Source: Rhodanobacter fulvus Jip2 (GTDB lineage Bacteria > Pseudomonadota > Gammaproteobacteria > Xanthomonadales > Rhodanobacteraceae). From it: a DNA stretch of 64,000 nucleotides. The notes below the pieces were generated by a model, which was given only the letters and a program-made list of their open reading frames with translations, searched no databases and had not been told where the DNA came from. A program made the position numbers and the translations under genes. Below, piece by piece: positions 18,421 to 28,244 of the stretch (position 1 is its first letter; the number at the start of each line of letters is the position of its first letter). The stretch covers positions 16,119 through 80,118 of the forward strand of contig NZ_AJXU01000043.1 in assembly GCF_000264315.1 (NCBI RefSeq), written 5' to 3'.

Positions 18421-19730
18421 TGGCCGTCGGAGCCGCACCGCAGGAACACCAGGTCGTCTACACCACCTTGCATTTCGACAAGCCGTGGGCGATGGCCAGC
18501 TATGAGCAGGTCGATGGCTACAAGGCCTGGCGCAAGATCCTGGCCGAAAAGCCCGATCCGGCGTCGCTGATCGAAGAGATCAAGAAAAGCAGCCTGCGCG
18601 GCCGCGGCGGCGCGGGCTTCCCGACCGGCCTGAAGTGGTCCTTCATGCCCAAGGGCGACATGCAGAAGTACATCCTGTGCAACTCGGACGAGTCCGAGCC
18701 GGGCACCGCCAAGGATCGCGACATTCTGCGCTACAACCCGCATGCGGTGATCGAAGGCTTGGCCATTGCCTGCTATTGCACCGGCACCACGGTGGCCTAC
18801 AACTACCTGCGCGGCGAGTTCCACCACGAGCCGTTCGAGCATTTCGAGGCCGCACTGGCCGAAGCCTACGCCGCCGGTCTGCTGGGCAAGAACGTGCAGG
18901 GCACGGGCCTCGATGTGGACATCTATGCCGCGCTGGGCGCTGGCGCCTACATCTGCGGCGAAGAGACCGCGATGATGGAGTCGCTGGAAGGCAAGAAGGG
19001 CATGCCGCGCTTCAAGCCGCCGTTCCCGGCCAATTTCGGCCTGTATGGCAAGCCGACCACGATCAACAACACCGAAACCTACGCCTCGGTGCCGGCCATC
19101 ATCCGCAACGGCGCGGACTGGTTCCTCAACCTGGGCAAGCCGAACAATGGCGGTCCGAAGATCTTCTCGGTGTCCGGTCACGTCAACCGGCCGGGCAACT
19201 ACGAAATCCGCCTGGGTACGTCGTTCAAGGACCTGCTCGAGATGGCCGGCGGCGTGCGCAACGGGCACAAGCTGAAAGCCGTGATTCCGGGCGGTTCGTC
19301 GATGAAGGTGCTGCCGGCCGACATCATGCTCGAAAGCACGATGGACTATGACTGCCTGCAGAAGGCCGGCTCGGGCCTCGGCTCCGGTGCGGTCATCGTG
19401 ATGGACGAAACCACCTGCATGGTCCGGGTCTGCCACCGCATCTCGCGCTTCTACAAGGCGGAGTCGTGCGGTCAGTGCACGCCGTGCCGGGAGGGCACCG
19501 GCTGGATGCATCGCGTGCTGACCCGCATCGTCGAAGGCAACGGTACGCAAGAGGATCTGCATCGGCTGAAGGCTATCGCCGGGCAGATCGAAGGACACAC
19601 CATCTGTGCCTTTGGTGAGGCGGCTGCGTGGCCGGTGCAGGGCTTCCTGAACCGCTTCTGGAACGAATTCGAGTACTTCGTGGAGCACGGTCACTCGATA
19701 GTGGATTCTCGCGAGGAAGTGACGGCATGA
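18420..19730 (+). CDS. nuoF: NADH-quinone oxidoreductase subunit F
   Basis: NuoF binds NADH and FMN and is the electron entry point of complex I. The 436-residue protein has the glycine-rich [13 protein letters not shown] at 61-73, the E-S-E-P-G-T FMN segment, and the ligands of 4Fe-4S cluster N3: C350, C353, C356 (C-G-Q-C-T-P-C) and C396. It overlaps nuoE by one base and nuoG by four bases, so the three NADH-module genes are translationally linked. Confidence 0.97.
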   Translation: MAVGAAPQEHQVVYTTLHFDKPWAMASYEQVDGYKAWRKILAEKPDPASLIEEIKKSSLRGRGGAGFPTGLKWSFMPKGDMQKYILCNSDESEPGTAKDRDILRYNPHAVIEGLAIACYCTGTTVAYNYLRGEFHHEPFEHFEAALAEAYAAGLLGKNVQGTGLDVDIYAALGAGAYICGEETAMMESLEGKKGMPRFKPPFPANFGLYGKPTTINNTETYASVPAIIRNGADWFLNLGKPNNGGPKIFSVSGHVNRPGNYEIRLGTSFKDLLEMAGGVRNGHKLKAVIPGGSSMKVLPADIMLESTMDYDCLQKAGSGLGSGAVIVMDETTCMVRVCHRISRFYKAESCGQCTPCREGTGWMHRVLTRIVEGNGTQEDLHRLKAIAGQIEGHTICAFGEAAAWPVQGFLNRFWNEFEYFVEHGHSIVDSREEVTA

Positions 19731-22054
19731 GTGCGCAGCCAACCAACAACGCGCCCGATCTGGTCAGCATCGAAATCGACGGCAAGCCGGTGCAGATCCG
19801 CAAGAACGCCATGATCATCGAGGCGGCCGATACGGTCGGCATCACGATTCCGCGCTTCTGCTACCACCGCAAGTTGCCGATCGCCGCGAACTGCCGCATG
19901 TGCATGGTCGAGGTGGAAATGGGTGGCCGCCCGGTGCCCAAGGGGCTGCCGGCATGCGCCACGCCGGTGACCGACGGCATGAAGGTGCAGACGCGTTCCA
20001 AGCTGGCCCTGCAATACCAGCGCGACGTGATGGAATTCCTGCTGATCAACCATCCGCTGGACTGCCCGATCTGCGATCAGGGCGGCGAGTGTGAACTGCA
20101 GGACGTGGCGCTGGGCTTCGGCCGCAGCGTGTCGCGCTTCACCGAGCGCAAGCGCACCGTGTCCGACGAGAACATCGGGCCGCTGGTCGCCACCGAGATG
20201 ACGCGTTGCATCCACTGCACGCGCTGCGTGCGTTTCACCAGCGAGATCGCCGGCACCTTCGAACTCGGCGGCATGAATCGCGGCGAGAACCTGCAGATCG
20301 GCACCTACATCGGCAAGACGGTGGAAACCGAACTGTCCGGCAACATCATCGACCTGTGCCCGGTGGGCGCGCTGACCGACAAGGTGTTCCAGTTCAAGGC
20401 GCGTGCGTGGGAATTGATTGCCCGGCCGTCCATCGGCTACCACGATGCGCTGGGTTCCAACCTGTGGCTGCATACGCGCCGCGGCGAAGTGCTGCGCACG
20501 GTGCCGCGCGACAACGAGGCGGTCAACGAATGCTGGCTGTCCGATCGCGATCGCTACAGCCACCAGGGCCTGACGGCCGCCGACCGCGCCATCGCACCAC
20601 TGGTGAAGCGCGATGGCCAGTGGCAGGAGACCAGCTGGGAAGACGCACTGTCGTTTGCCGGTGAGGCGCTGAAGAAGTCGCCCGGCAGCGAGCTCGGTGT
20701 GCTGGTGCATCCGGCCACCTCGAACGAAGAGGGCGACCTGTTGATGCGCCTGGCGCGAGGACTGGGCAGCGCCCACGTCGATCACCGCCTGCGTCAGCTG
20801 GATTTCGCCGACAACGCCGTGGCCACCACCTTCGGTACGCCGGTGGCCCAGGTGGATCAGCTCGAGGCCGCCTTGCTGGTCGGTTCCGACCTGCGTCTCG
20901 AACTGCCGTTGCTCAATCACCGCCTGCACCAGGCCGTGAAGAAGGGTGCGCGGGTTTACGCGGTCAACCCGGTGCATTTCGATTTCAATTACAAGCTGGC
21001 CGGTGAGGCGATTGCCGCTCCGCACGAGCTGGTCGGCGCCTTGCTGGCCTTGGCCAAAGCCGCCGTGAGCGCGGGCGCTTCGGCACCCGCGCCGCTGGCT
21101 GACGCGATCAACGGCGCAACCAGCGATCAGGGCGACAGCGAAGCCGTTGCGGCGCTGAAGTCCGGTGCGGCGGTGGTGATCCTGGGCGAAGCGGCGGTGA
21201 CCCATCCGCAGGCGTCGTGGTTGCGCGCCATCGCACGCTTCATCGCCGACGCCACCGGCGCGGGCTACAACGAGCTGCCGGTTGGCGCCAATGCCGTCGG
21301 CCTCGCACGCCTCGGCGTGGTGCCGGGCAATGGCGGGCTGGATGCGCAGGCGATGCTGGCGCAGCCGCGCAAGAGCTACCTGCTGTACGGCGTCGAGCCG
21401 CCGCACGATTTCGCGGACGGCGCCGCCACGCTGAAGGCGTTGCGTGGGGCGGAGCAGGTGGTGGCGTTCAGCGCCTTTGCCAGCGATGCGCTTCGCGAGG
21501 TGGCCGATGTGATCCTGCCGATCGCCTTGCTGCCCGAGATCGATGCCACCCTGGTCAATGTCGATGGCCTGGCCCAGGGCGTGCTCGCCGGTTCCAAGGC
21601 ACCGGGGCAGGCGCGGCCGGGCTGGAAGGTGTTGCGTGCGCTGGGCGGCTCGCTGCAGCTGGCCGGCTTCGAGTTCGACGATATCGCCGGCCTGCGCAAC
21701 GACATCACCGATCGTGCGGTGGTTGCGCGCGATGGCATGGCCTCGCGTGCCAGCACGCCGGCGGGGCTGACCCGCGTCGCCACCTGGCCCATCTATCGCA
21801 GCGACGCCGTGTTGCGTCGTGCGACGGCACTGAACGCGCATCCGCTCAACCGGGCGCCCGCCGTTCGGGTCAACGCGAATGAGGCGGCGCGGCTGGGCCT
21901 TGCCGATGGCGAGCAGGTTCGCGTCGGCGCGGCGTCGCTGCCGTTGCGGATCGACGTGGCGGTTCCCGATGGGGCCACCTGGATCGAGGCGGCGCAGGAC
22001 CTCACTGCCACGTTGCCGCCGTATGGCGCGACCATCACCTTGAGCAAGGCTTGA
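19727..22054 (+). CDS. nuoG: NADH-quinone oxidoreductase subunit G
   Basis: NuoG carries several iron-sulfur clusters of the peripheral arm. In the 775-residue protein, N1b ligands are C45, C56, C59 and C77. N5 ligands are H109, C113, C116 and C122. N4 ligands are C161, C164, C167 and C211. After C211 there is no C-x-x-C-x-x-x-C motif, so the off-pathway cluster N7 found in E. coli NuoG is absent. The rest is a molybdopterin-oxidoreductase-like domain that has lost cofactor function in this family. The ATG overlaps nuoF (ATGA). Confidence 0.96.
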   Translation: MSAQPTNNAPDLVSIEIDGKPVQIRKNAMIIEAADTVGITIPRFCYHRKLPIAANCRMCMVEVEMGGRPVPKGLPACATPVTDGMKVQTRSKLALQYQRDVMEFLLINHPLDCPICDQGGECELQDVALGFGRSVSRFTERKRTVSDENIGPLVATEMTRCIHCTRCVRFTSEIAGTFELGGMNRGENLQIGTYIGKTVETELSGNIIDLCPVGALTDKVFQFKARAWELIARPSIGYHDALGSNLWLHTRRGEVLRTVPRDNEAVNECWLSDRDRYSHQGLTAADRAIAPLVKRDGQWQETSWEDALSFAGEALKKSPGSELGVLVHPATSNEEGDLLMRLARGLGSAHVDHRLRQLDFADNAVATTFGTPVAQVDQLEAALLVGSDLRLELPLLNHRLHQAVKKGARVYAVNPVHFDFNYKLAGEAIAAPHELVGALLALAKAAVSAGASAPAPLADAINGATSDQGDSEAVAALKSGAAVVILGEAAVTHPQASWLRAIARFIADATGAGYNELPVGANAVGLARLGVVPGNGGLDAQAMLAQPRKSYLLYGVEPPHDFADGAATLKALRGAEQVVAFSAFASDALREVADVILPIALLPEIDATLVNVDGLAQGVLAGSKAPGQARPGWKVLRALGGSLQLAGFEFDDIAGLRNDITDRAVVARDGMASRASTPAGLTRVATWPIYRSDAVLRRATALNAHPLNRAPAVRVNANEAARLGLADGEQVRVGAASLPLRIDVAVPDGATWIEAAQDLTATLPPYGATITLSKA

Positions 22055-22059
22055 GCATC

Positions 22060-23088
22060 ATGGCTGATCAACTCATCAACCAGGTTTTGTGGCCGGTGAT
22101 CTACATCCTGTGCATCGTGCTGCCGCTGGTGATCGCGGTCGCCATGTTCGTGTACTGGGAGCGCAAGGTCATCGGCTGGATGCACGTGCGCCTGGGGCCG
22201 AACAAGATCGGTCCGTTCGGCATCCTGCAGGCCTTCGCCGACGTGGTGAAGCTCCTGATCAAGGAAGTGATCCTGCCGACCAAGGCCAATCGCTTCCTGT
22301 ACTTCATGGCGCCGTTGATCGCGTTGATACCGGCGCTGGCCGCGTGGGCGGTCATTCCGTTCAGTGGCCAGATGGTGTTGTCCAACGCGAACGCCGGCAT
22401 CCTGTACCTGCTGGCGATGACCTCGATGGGCGTGTACGGCATCATCATCGCGGGCTGGGCGTCCAACTCACGCTACGCGTTGCTGGGTGCGATGCGCTCG
22501 GCTGCGCAGGTGATTTCCTACGAGCTGGCGATGGGCCTGTGCTTGGTCTGCGTGCTGGTGCTGGCGGGCAGCCTCAACCTGACCGAGATCGTCAACGCGC
22601 AGGCCGGCAACAAGGGCATCCTCGAGTGGTTCATGTGGCCGCTGCTGCCGGTGTTCGTGATCTATTTCATCTCCGGCGTGGCCGAGACCAACCGCGCGCC
22701 GTTCGACATGGCCGAGGGCGAGTCGGAGATCGTAGCCGGTTTCCACGTGGAGTATTCCGGCTCGGCGTTCGCGATCTTCTTCCTGGCCGAATACGCCAAC
22801 ATGATCCTGATCAGCTTCCTGGCCTCGATCCTGTTCCTGGGTGGCTGGCTGTCGCCGTTCCCGGCGTCGTGGGGCTTCATCGGGCACGGCGGCTTCATCT
22901 GGCTGTTCATCAAGGCCTTCCTGATGAGCTTCCTGTTCCTGTGGTTCCGCGCCACGTTCCCGCGCTATCGCTATGACCAGATCATGCGTTTGGGCTGGAA
23001 GGTGCTGATCCCGATCGCGATCGTCTGGGTGATGGTGGCCGGATGCATGAAATTTTTCGACGTGGTCACCGTCGGCGTGGGAGCGTAA
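22060..23088 (+). CDS. nuoH: NADH-quinone oxidoreductase subunit H
   Basis: NuoH is the membrane subunit that forms the quinone tunnel with NuoB and NuoD. The 342-residue protein has about eight membrane helices. The conserved loops are present: [11 protein letters not shown] near 51-61, [16 protein letters not shown], and [12 protein letters not shown]. An in-frame TTG at 22051 overlaps nuoG; the ATG at 22060 gives the normal M-A-D start. Confidence 0.96.
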   Translation: MADQLINQVLWPVIYILCIVLPLVIAVAMFVYWERKVIGWMHVRLGPNKIGPFGILQAFADVVKLLIKEVILPTKANRFLYFMAPLIALIPALAAWAVIPFSGQMVLSNANAGILYLLAMTSMGVYGIIIAGWASNSRYALLGAMRSAAQVISYELAMGLCLVCVLVLAGSLNLTEIVNAQAGNKGILEWFMWPLLPVFVIYFISGVAETNRAPFDMAEGESEIVAGFHVEYSGSAFAIFFLAEYANMILISFLASILFLGGWLSPFPASWGFIGHGGFIWLFIKAFLMSFLFLWFRATFPRYRYDQIMRLGWKVLIPIAIVWVMVAGCMKFFDVVTVGVGA

Positions 23089-23091
23089 GTC

Positions 23092-23583
23092 GTGAATACC
23101 GTGATTCGCTATTTCAAGAGCCTGCTGCTGATCGAGCTGTTCCAGGGCATGGGCCTGACCATGCGCTACATGTTCAAGCCGAAGTACACCGTGCGCTACC
23201 CGATGGAGCACATCCCGAAATCGAACCGTTTCCGCGGCCTGCACGCGTTGCGCCGCTACGCGAACGGCGAGGAGCGCTGCATTGCCTGCAAGTTGTGCGA
23301 GGCGGTGTGCCCGGCGCTGGCGATCACCATCGACTCGGCGCCGCGCGAGAGCGACGGCCAGCGCCGCACCACGCGTTACGACATCGACCTGTTCAAGTGC
23401 ATCTATTGCGGTTTCTGCGAGGAAAGCTGCCCGGTGGATTCCATCGTCGAAACTTCGATCCACGAGTACCACTTCGAGAATCGCGGCGAGAACGTGGTGA
23501 ACAAGCAGCAACTGCTTGCCATCGGCGACCGCTTTGAACAGCAGATCGCCGCCGATCGCGCGCAAGACGCAGCGTACCGCTGA
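23092..23583 (+). CDS. nuoI: NADH-quinone oxidoreductase subunit I
   Basis: NuoI holds the two 4Fe-4S clusters N6a and N6b that pass electrons to N2. The 163-residue ferredoxin-like protein has two C-x-x-C-x-x-C-x-x-x-C-P motifs: C63, C66, C69, C73 and C103, C106, C109, C113. The start is GTG, 3 bp after nuoH. The length matches the family. Confidence 0.96.
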   Translation: MNTVIRYFKSLLLIELFQGMGLTMRYMFKPKYTVRYPMEHIPKSNRFRGLHALRRYANGEERCIACKLCEAVCPALAITIDSAPRESDGQRRTTRYDIDLFKCIYCGFCEESCPVDSIVETSIHEYHFENRGENVVNKQQLLAIGDRFEQQIAADRAQDAAYR

Positions 23584-23592
23584 GGCCTCCTG

Positions 23593-24237
23593 ATGAATCC
23601 CCAAACGCTGCAACTCATCTGTTTTTACGCCTTCGGCTTCGTCACCGTGGCCGCGGCGCTGTCGGTGATCTCGCTGAAGAACACGGTGCACGCCGTGCTG
23701 GCGCTGGTGCTCACGTTCTTTAGCGCCGCTTGTCTCTGGTTGCTGCTGGAGGCCGAGTTCCTGGCGCTGGCGCTGATCGTGGTCTACGTCGGCGCGGTGA
23801 TGGTGCTGTTCCTGTTCGTGGTGATGATGCTGGACATCGATCAGGAAAAGATGCGCGAAGGCTTCGTCAAGTTTCTGCCCGTCGGCCTGATCGTGGCGGT
23901 GGTGATGCTGGCGGAAATGCTCGGCTTGGTCGGTGTGCGTGCGATGAACGCCCATGTGCTGGGGCAAAACCCGGCAGTGGCAGCGGGCATGTCCAACACG
24001 GAGTGGCTGGGTCATGCCCTGTACACCACGTTCCTGCTGCCGTTCGAGATCGCCGCGCTGATCCTTACCGTGGGCGTGGTCGCTGCCGTGGCGCTGACGC
24101 TGCGCGAACGTCGCGACGCCCGCTACGAGACGCCGAGCCAGCAGGTCAGGGTCGATCCGCGCAACCGCGTGCGCATCGTGAAGATGGCCGCCGTCCGTCC
24201 GGATGAGCCGACCGCCAGCCAGGAGCCGCAGTCATGA
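23593..24237 (+). CDS. nuoJ: NADH-quinone oxidoreductase subunit J
   Basis: NuoJ is a membrane subunit of the proton-pumping arm. The 214-residue protein has five hydrophobic helices and the conserved segment around [14 protein letters not shown] (about 73-86), which contains the pi-bulge helix of the family. The basic tail after residue 175 is longer than in E. coli. The stop overlaps nuoK as ATGA. Confidence 0.94.
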   Translation: MNPQTLQLICFYAFGFVTVAAALSVISLKNTVHAVLALVLTFFSAACLWLLLEAEFLALALIVVYVGAVMVLFLFVVMMLDIDQEKMREGFVKFLPVGLIVAVVMLAEMLGLVGVRAMNAHVLGQNPAVAAGMSNTEWLGHALYTTFLLPFEIAALILTVGVVAAVALTLRERRDARYETPSQQVRVDPRNRVRIVKMAAVRPDEPTASQEPQS

Positions 24238-24539
24238 TTTCGCTCGCGCACTACATCGTGCTGGGCGCGGTGCTGTTCTGCATCGCCGTCGCCGGCCTGT
24301 TCATCAACCGCAAGAACGTGATCGTGCTGTTGATGTCGATCGAGCTGATGCTGCTCGCCGTGAACATGAACTTCGTGGCGTTCTCGCGGTTTCTGGGCGA
24401 CGTGTCGGGGCAGGTGTTCGTGTTTTTCATTCTCACCGTGGCTGCGGCGGAAGCTGCCATCGGCCTGGCGATCCTGGTGTTGCTGTTCCGTAACCGCAGC
24501 ACGATCAACATCGCCGACATCGACAGCATGAAGGGGTGA
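24234..24539 (+). CDS. nuoK: NADH-quinone oxidoreductase subunit K
   Basis: NuoK is a small three-helix proton-pumping subunit related to MrpC. The 101-residue protein shows the conserved membrane glutamates in [10 protein letters not shown] (helix 2) and A-A-E-A-A-I-G-L-A (helix 3). ATGA overlap with nuoJ fixes the start. It is followed by a 124-bp gap with two perfect hairpins before nuoL. Confidence 0.96.
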   Translation: MISLAHYIVLGAVLFCIAVAGLFINRKNVIVLLMSIELMLLAVNMNFVAFSRFLGDVSGQVFVFFILTVAAAEAAIGLAILVLLFRNRSTINIADIDSMKG

Positions 24540-24543
24540 GGCC

Positions 24544-24602
24544 GGAGCGACATGCCAGTGGCATGTCGCTCCAGGCCGAACGGCCGGACAGGATGTCCGG
24601 CC
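24544..24602. repeat. REP-like double hairpin in the nuoK-nuoL gap
   Basis: Two perfect stem-loops lie 9 bp apart. The first has a 13-bp stem (24544-24556 with 24560-24572), the second a 9-bp stem (24582-24590 with 24594-24602). Neither has a T tract, so they are not ordinary terminators. They are followed by a near-palindrome around CCATGG (24611-24626). The form resembles REP-type intergenic palindromes of gammaproteobacteria. Confidence 0.75.
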
Positions 24603-24663
24603 CGGCGCCAACCACCATGGATGGTTCCCCGCAGAACTTCTGGCACGCAGCAATGGAAGAAAA

Positions 24664-26703
24664 ATGGCGATATCCACACACATCCTGCTGATCATCGCGC
24701 TGGCGCCGCTGGTGGGCTGCCTGCTGGCCGGCTTCCTGGCGCGCTTCATCGGCCGTGCCGGTGCGCACAGCGTCACGATCCTCGGCGTGGCGGTGTCCTG
24801 CGCACTGTCGTTCCTGGTGCTTTACCAGCTGACCGTGGGCGGCGCGGCCGAATACAACCAGAACCTCTACACCTGGTTCCAGATCGGCCACTTCAACGCC
24901 AGCGTCGGTTTCATGGTCGACCGCCTTACCGCGATGATGCTGGTGGTGGTGAGCTTCGTGTCGTTGCTGGTGCACGTTTACACCATTGGCTACATGCGCG
25001 ATGACCCGGGCTACACGCGCTTCTTCAGCTACATCTCGCTGTTCACCTTCTCGATGTTCATGCTGGTGATGAGCAACAACTTCATGCAGCTGTTCTTCGG
25101 CTGGGAAGCGGTGGGCCTGGTGTCGTACCTGCTGATCGGCTTCTGGTACAAGCGGCCGACGGCGATCTTCGCCAACCTGAAGGCGTTCATGGTCAACCGC
25201 GTGGGCGACTTCGGTTTCCTGCTGGGCATCGCCGCGGTGCTGTATTTCCTGGGTACGCTGGATTACGCCACCGCGTTCGCCAACGCGCCTTCCCTGGTCG
25301 GCCGCACGCTGCAGATTACGGCCGGTACGCAGTGGGACGCCGCCACGGTGATCTGCATCTGCCTGTTCATCGGCGCCATGGGCAAGTCGGCGCAGGTGCC
25401 GTTGCATGTGTGGCTGCCCGACTCAATGGAAGGCCCCACGCCGATCTCGGCCTTGATCCACGCGGCCACGATGGTGACCGCCGGCATCTTCATGGTGTCG
25501 CGCATGTCGCCGCTGTTCGAGCTGTCGTCCACCGCGCTGAGCTTCGTGCTGGTCATCGGCGCCACCACGGCGCTGTTCACCGGGTTGATTGGCATAGTCC
25601 AAAATGACATCAAGCGGGTGATCGCGTACTCCACGCTGTCGCAGCTGGGCTACATGACGGTGGCGCTGGGCGTGTCGATGTATTCGGGCGCGGTGTTCCA
25701 CCTGATGACGCATGCGTTCTTCAAGGCGTTGCTGTTCCTGGGCGCCGGCTCGGTGATCATCGCGATGCATCACGAGCAGGACATGCGCTACATGGGCGGC
25801 CTGCGCAAGTACATGCCGATCACCTGGATCACCATGTGGGCCGGCTCGATCGCGCTGGTGGCGGTGCCGTTCACCTCGGGCTTCTATTCCAAGGACGCGA
25901 TCATCGAGGCGGTGGGCGAATCCCATCGCTGGGGCGCGCATTACGCCTATTTCTGCGTGATGGCCGGCGTGCTGGTGACCGGGTTGTACACGTTCCGCCA
26001 GATGTATCTGACGTTCCACGGCAAGGAGCGCTTCACCATCGCCGAGCATCACGGCCACGGCCACGATCATGACGATCACGGCCACCACGAGCCGGGTGTG
26101 CTGGCGCATGCGCCGAAGGAATCGCCGTGGGTGGTGACACTGCCGCTGGTGCTGCTGGCGATTCCGTCGCTGCTGGTGGGCTTCTTCACCATCGGGCCGT
26201 TGCTGTTCGGCAACTGGTTCGGCAGCGCGATCCACGTGGAGGCCGCCAACGACGTGCTGGCCGAAATGGGGGCCGAGTTCCATGGGCCGTTGGCGATGGC
26301 GCTGCACGGCTTTACCCAGATGCCGTTCTGGCTGCTGCTGGCGGCGTTCATCATCTGCACCTACATCTACCTGTTCAACCCGGCCATGGCCGGCAAGATC
26401 AAGGCGGCGCTGAAGCCGCTGTGGACGGTGCTTGACCGCAAATACTGGGTCGACAACGTGTACTTCGCGCTGTTTGCCCGTGGCGGCGTCATGCTCGGCC
26501 GCGGGTTCTGGAAGGCGAGCGAGCAAGGCGTCATCGACGGCGCGATGGTCAACGGCTCGGTGGGCGTGGTGCATCGCGTCGCCGCTGCCATGCGCCGGCT
26601 GCAGTCGGGCTACCTCTATCACTATGCCTTCGCGATGATTCTCGGCCTGATCCTGCTGCTTGGCGGGTACTGGCTGGTGGGTCCCGGGCTGGCCGGGCAA
26701 TAA
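24664..26703 (+). CDS. nuoL: NADH-quinone oxidoreductase subunit L
   Basis: NuoL is the distal antiporter-like pump with the long lateral helix. The 679-residue protein has the conserved W-E-x-V-G-L (helix 5 glutamate), the lysine segment G-K-S-A-Q-V-P-L-H-V-W-L-P-D and H-A-A-T-M-V-T-A-G. Residues 461-478 form a histidine-rich loop with eight histidines in 14 residues (H-G-H-G-H-D-H-D-D-H), between predicted helices. Such loops occur in some NuoL proteins and may bind metal; that is inference. GGAAGA before the ATG supports this start. Confidence 0.96.
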   Translation: MAISTHILLIIALAPLVGCLLAGFLARFIGRAGAHSVTILGVAVSCALSFLVLYQLTVGGAAEYNQNLYTWFQIGHFNASVGFMVDRLTAMMLVVVSFVSLLVHVYTIGYMRDDPGYTRFFSYISLFTFSMFMLVMSNNFMQLFFGWEAVGLVSYLLIGFWYKRPTAIFANLKAFMVNRVGDFGFLLGIAAVLYFLGTLDYATAFANAPSLVGRTLQITAGTQWDAATVICICLFIGAMGKSAQVPLHVWLPDSMEGPTPISALIHAATMVTAGIFMVSRMSPLFELSSTALSFVLVIGATTALFTGLIGIVQNDIKRVIAYSTLSQLGYMTVALGVSMYSGAVFHLMTHAFFKALLFLGAGSVIIAMHHEQDMRYMGGLRKYMPITWITMWAGSIALVAVPFTSGFYSKDAIIEAVGESHRWGAHYAYFCVMAGVLVTGLYTFRQMYLTFHGKERFTIAEHHGHGHDHDDHGHHEPGVLAHAPKESPWVVTLPLVLLAIPSLLVGFFTIGPLLFGNWFGSAIHVEAANDVLAEMGAEFHGPLAMALHGFTQMPFWLLLAAFIICTYIYLFNPAMAGKIKAALKPLWTVLDRKYWVDNVYFALFARGGVMLGRGFWKASEQGVIDGAMVNGSVGVVHRVAAAMRRLQSGYLYHYAFAMILGLILLLGGYWLVGPGLAGQ

Positions 26704-26717
26704 GGGAAACGGGATCG

Positions 26718-28226
26718 ATGTTCAATCACTTGCTCAGCCTGCTGATCTGGCTACCCGTCGTCGGTGCCATCCCGGTGTTGTTTGCCGGCTCGGCCCGACC
26801 CAACCTTGCACGCTGGCTGTCGATGCTGGTGGCCGTGCTGACCTTCGTCGCCAGCCTGTTCCTGCTGGTGCGGTACAACGCCGATACCGGCGGCATGCAG
26901 CTCACTGAAAGCTATCTGTGGATCGCCTCGTGGGGTGTCCATTACGGGCTTGCCGTCGACGGCATCTCGGTGGCGCTGATCGTGATGACCACCTTCGTCG
27001 GCATCCTGGTGATTGCCGGCGCGTGGGAGGTCATCCAGGACAAGCCGCACCTGTACATGGCCGCGATGCTTATCCTCGAAGGCCTGCTGATCGGCGTGTT
27101 CTGCGCCACCGACGCGCTGCTGTTCTACGCGCTGTTCGAAGCCATCCTGATCCCGATGTTCATCCTGATCGGCATGTGGGGCGGCCCGCGGCGCGTGTAT
27201 GCCACGCTGAAGTTCTTCATCTACACGTTCTTCGGCTCGGTCTTCATGCTGATCGCGCTGCTGTACCTGTACCAGAAGGCCGGCACGTTCGACCTGGCCA
27301 CGCTGGCGGCGCTGCCGCTGACGTTCAAGGAGCAGGCCTGGATCTTCTTCGCGTTCCTGATCGCGTTCGCGATCAAGGTGCCGATGGTGCCGGTGCACAC
27401 CTGGCTGCCGGACGCCCATGTGGAGGCGCCGACCGGCGGCTCGGTGGTGCTGGCGGCGGTGATGTTGAAGGTGGGTACCTACGGCATGCTGCGTTTCATC
27501 CTGCCGATCGTGCCGGACGCCGGTGCGCACTTCGCCTGGCTGATCGTCGTGCTGAGCCTCATCGCGATCGTCTACATCGGCTACGTGGCGTTGGTGCAGG
27601 AGGACATGAAGAAGCTGGTGGCGTATTCGTCCGTGGCGCACATGGGCTTTGTCACCCTGGGCATCTTCATCGCCTTCGCACTGGTGCGCGAGCAGGGCAG
27701 CACCGACATGGCGCTGCTCGGCATGCAGGGCGCGATGGTGCAGATGATTTCGCACGGCTTCGTCTCCGGCGCGATGTTTACCTGCATCGGCGTGATGTAC
27801 GACCGCACGCATACGCGCCAGATCAAGGATTACGGCGGCGTCATCAACGTGATGCCGTGGTTCGGCTTCTTCTACGTGCTGTTCGCGATGGCCAATTGCG
27901 GTCTGCCGGGCACCAGCGGTTTCGTCGGCGAGTTCATGGTGATCCTGGCCAGCTTCGCGGCCAGCCCGTGGATCGCGCTGTTCGCCGCGTTCACCCTGAT
28001 CATCGGCGCGGCGTACACGCTGTGGCTGGTCAAGCGCGTGCTGTGGGGTGAGATCACCAACCCGCACGTGGCGGAAATGAAGGAGATCAATGGTCGCGAG
28101 ACCTTCGTGCTGGTGGCGTTCGCCGCCGCCGTGCTGGCGCTGGGCATCTGGCCGCAACCGCTGATCCACCTGATGGACAGTTCGGTGTCGCAGCTGGTGC
28201 AGCAGCTCGCCATTCACAAGATTTGA
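26718..28226 (+). CDS. nuoM: NADH-quinone oxidoreductase subunit M
   Basis: NuoM is the middle antiporter-like proton pump of complex I. The 502-residue protein has about 14 membrane helices, with F-Y-A-L-F-E-A-I-L-I-P-M (helix 5 glutamate), K-V-P-M-V-P-V-H-T-W-L-P-D-A-H and the S-V-A-H-M-G-F-V block. The start is an ATG 14 bp after nuoL, and the length is normal for the family. Confidence 0.96.
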   Translation: MFNHLLSLLIWLPVVGAIPVLFAGSARPNLARWLSMLVAVLTFVASLFLLVRYNADTGGMQLTESYLWIASWGVHYGLAVDGISVALIVMTTFVGILVIAGAWEVIQDKPHLYMAAMLILEGLLIGVFCATDALLFYALFEAILIPMFILIGMWGGPRRVYATLKFFIYTFFGSVFMLIALLYLYQKAGTFDLATLAALPLTFKEQAWIFFAFLIAFAIKVPMVPVHTWLPDAHVEAPTGGSVVLAAVMLKVGTYGMLRFILPIVPDAGAHFAWLIVVLSLIAIVYIGYVALVQEDMKKLVAYSSVAHMGFVTLGIFIAFALVREQGSTDMALLGMQGAMVQMISHGFVSGAMFTCIGVMYDRTHTRQIKDYGGVINVMPWFGFFYVLFAMANCGLPGTSGFVGEFMVILASFAASPWIALFAAFTLIIGAAYTLWLVKRVLWGEITNPHVAEMKEINGRETFVLVAFAAAVLALGIWPQPLIHLMDSSVSQLVQQLAIHKI

Positions 28227-28244
28227 TCGGGACACGGACACACC

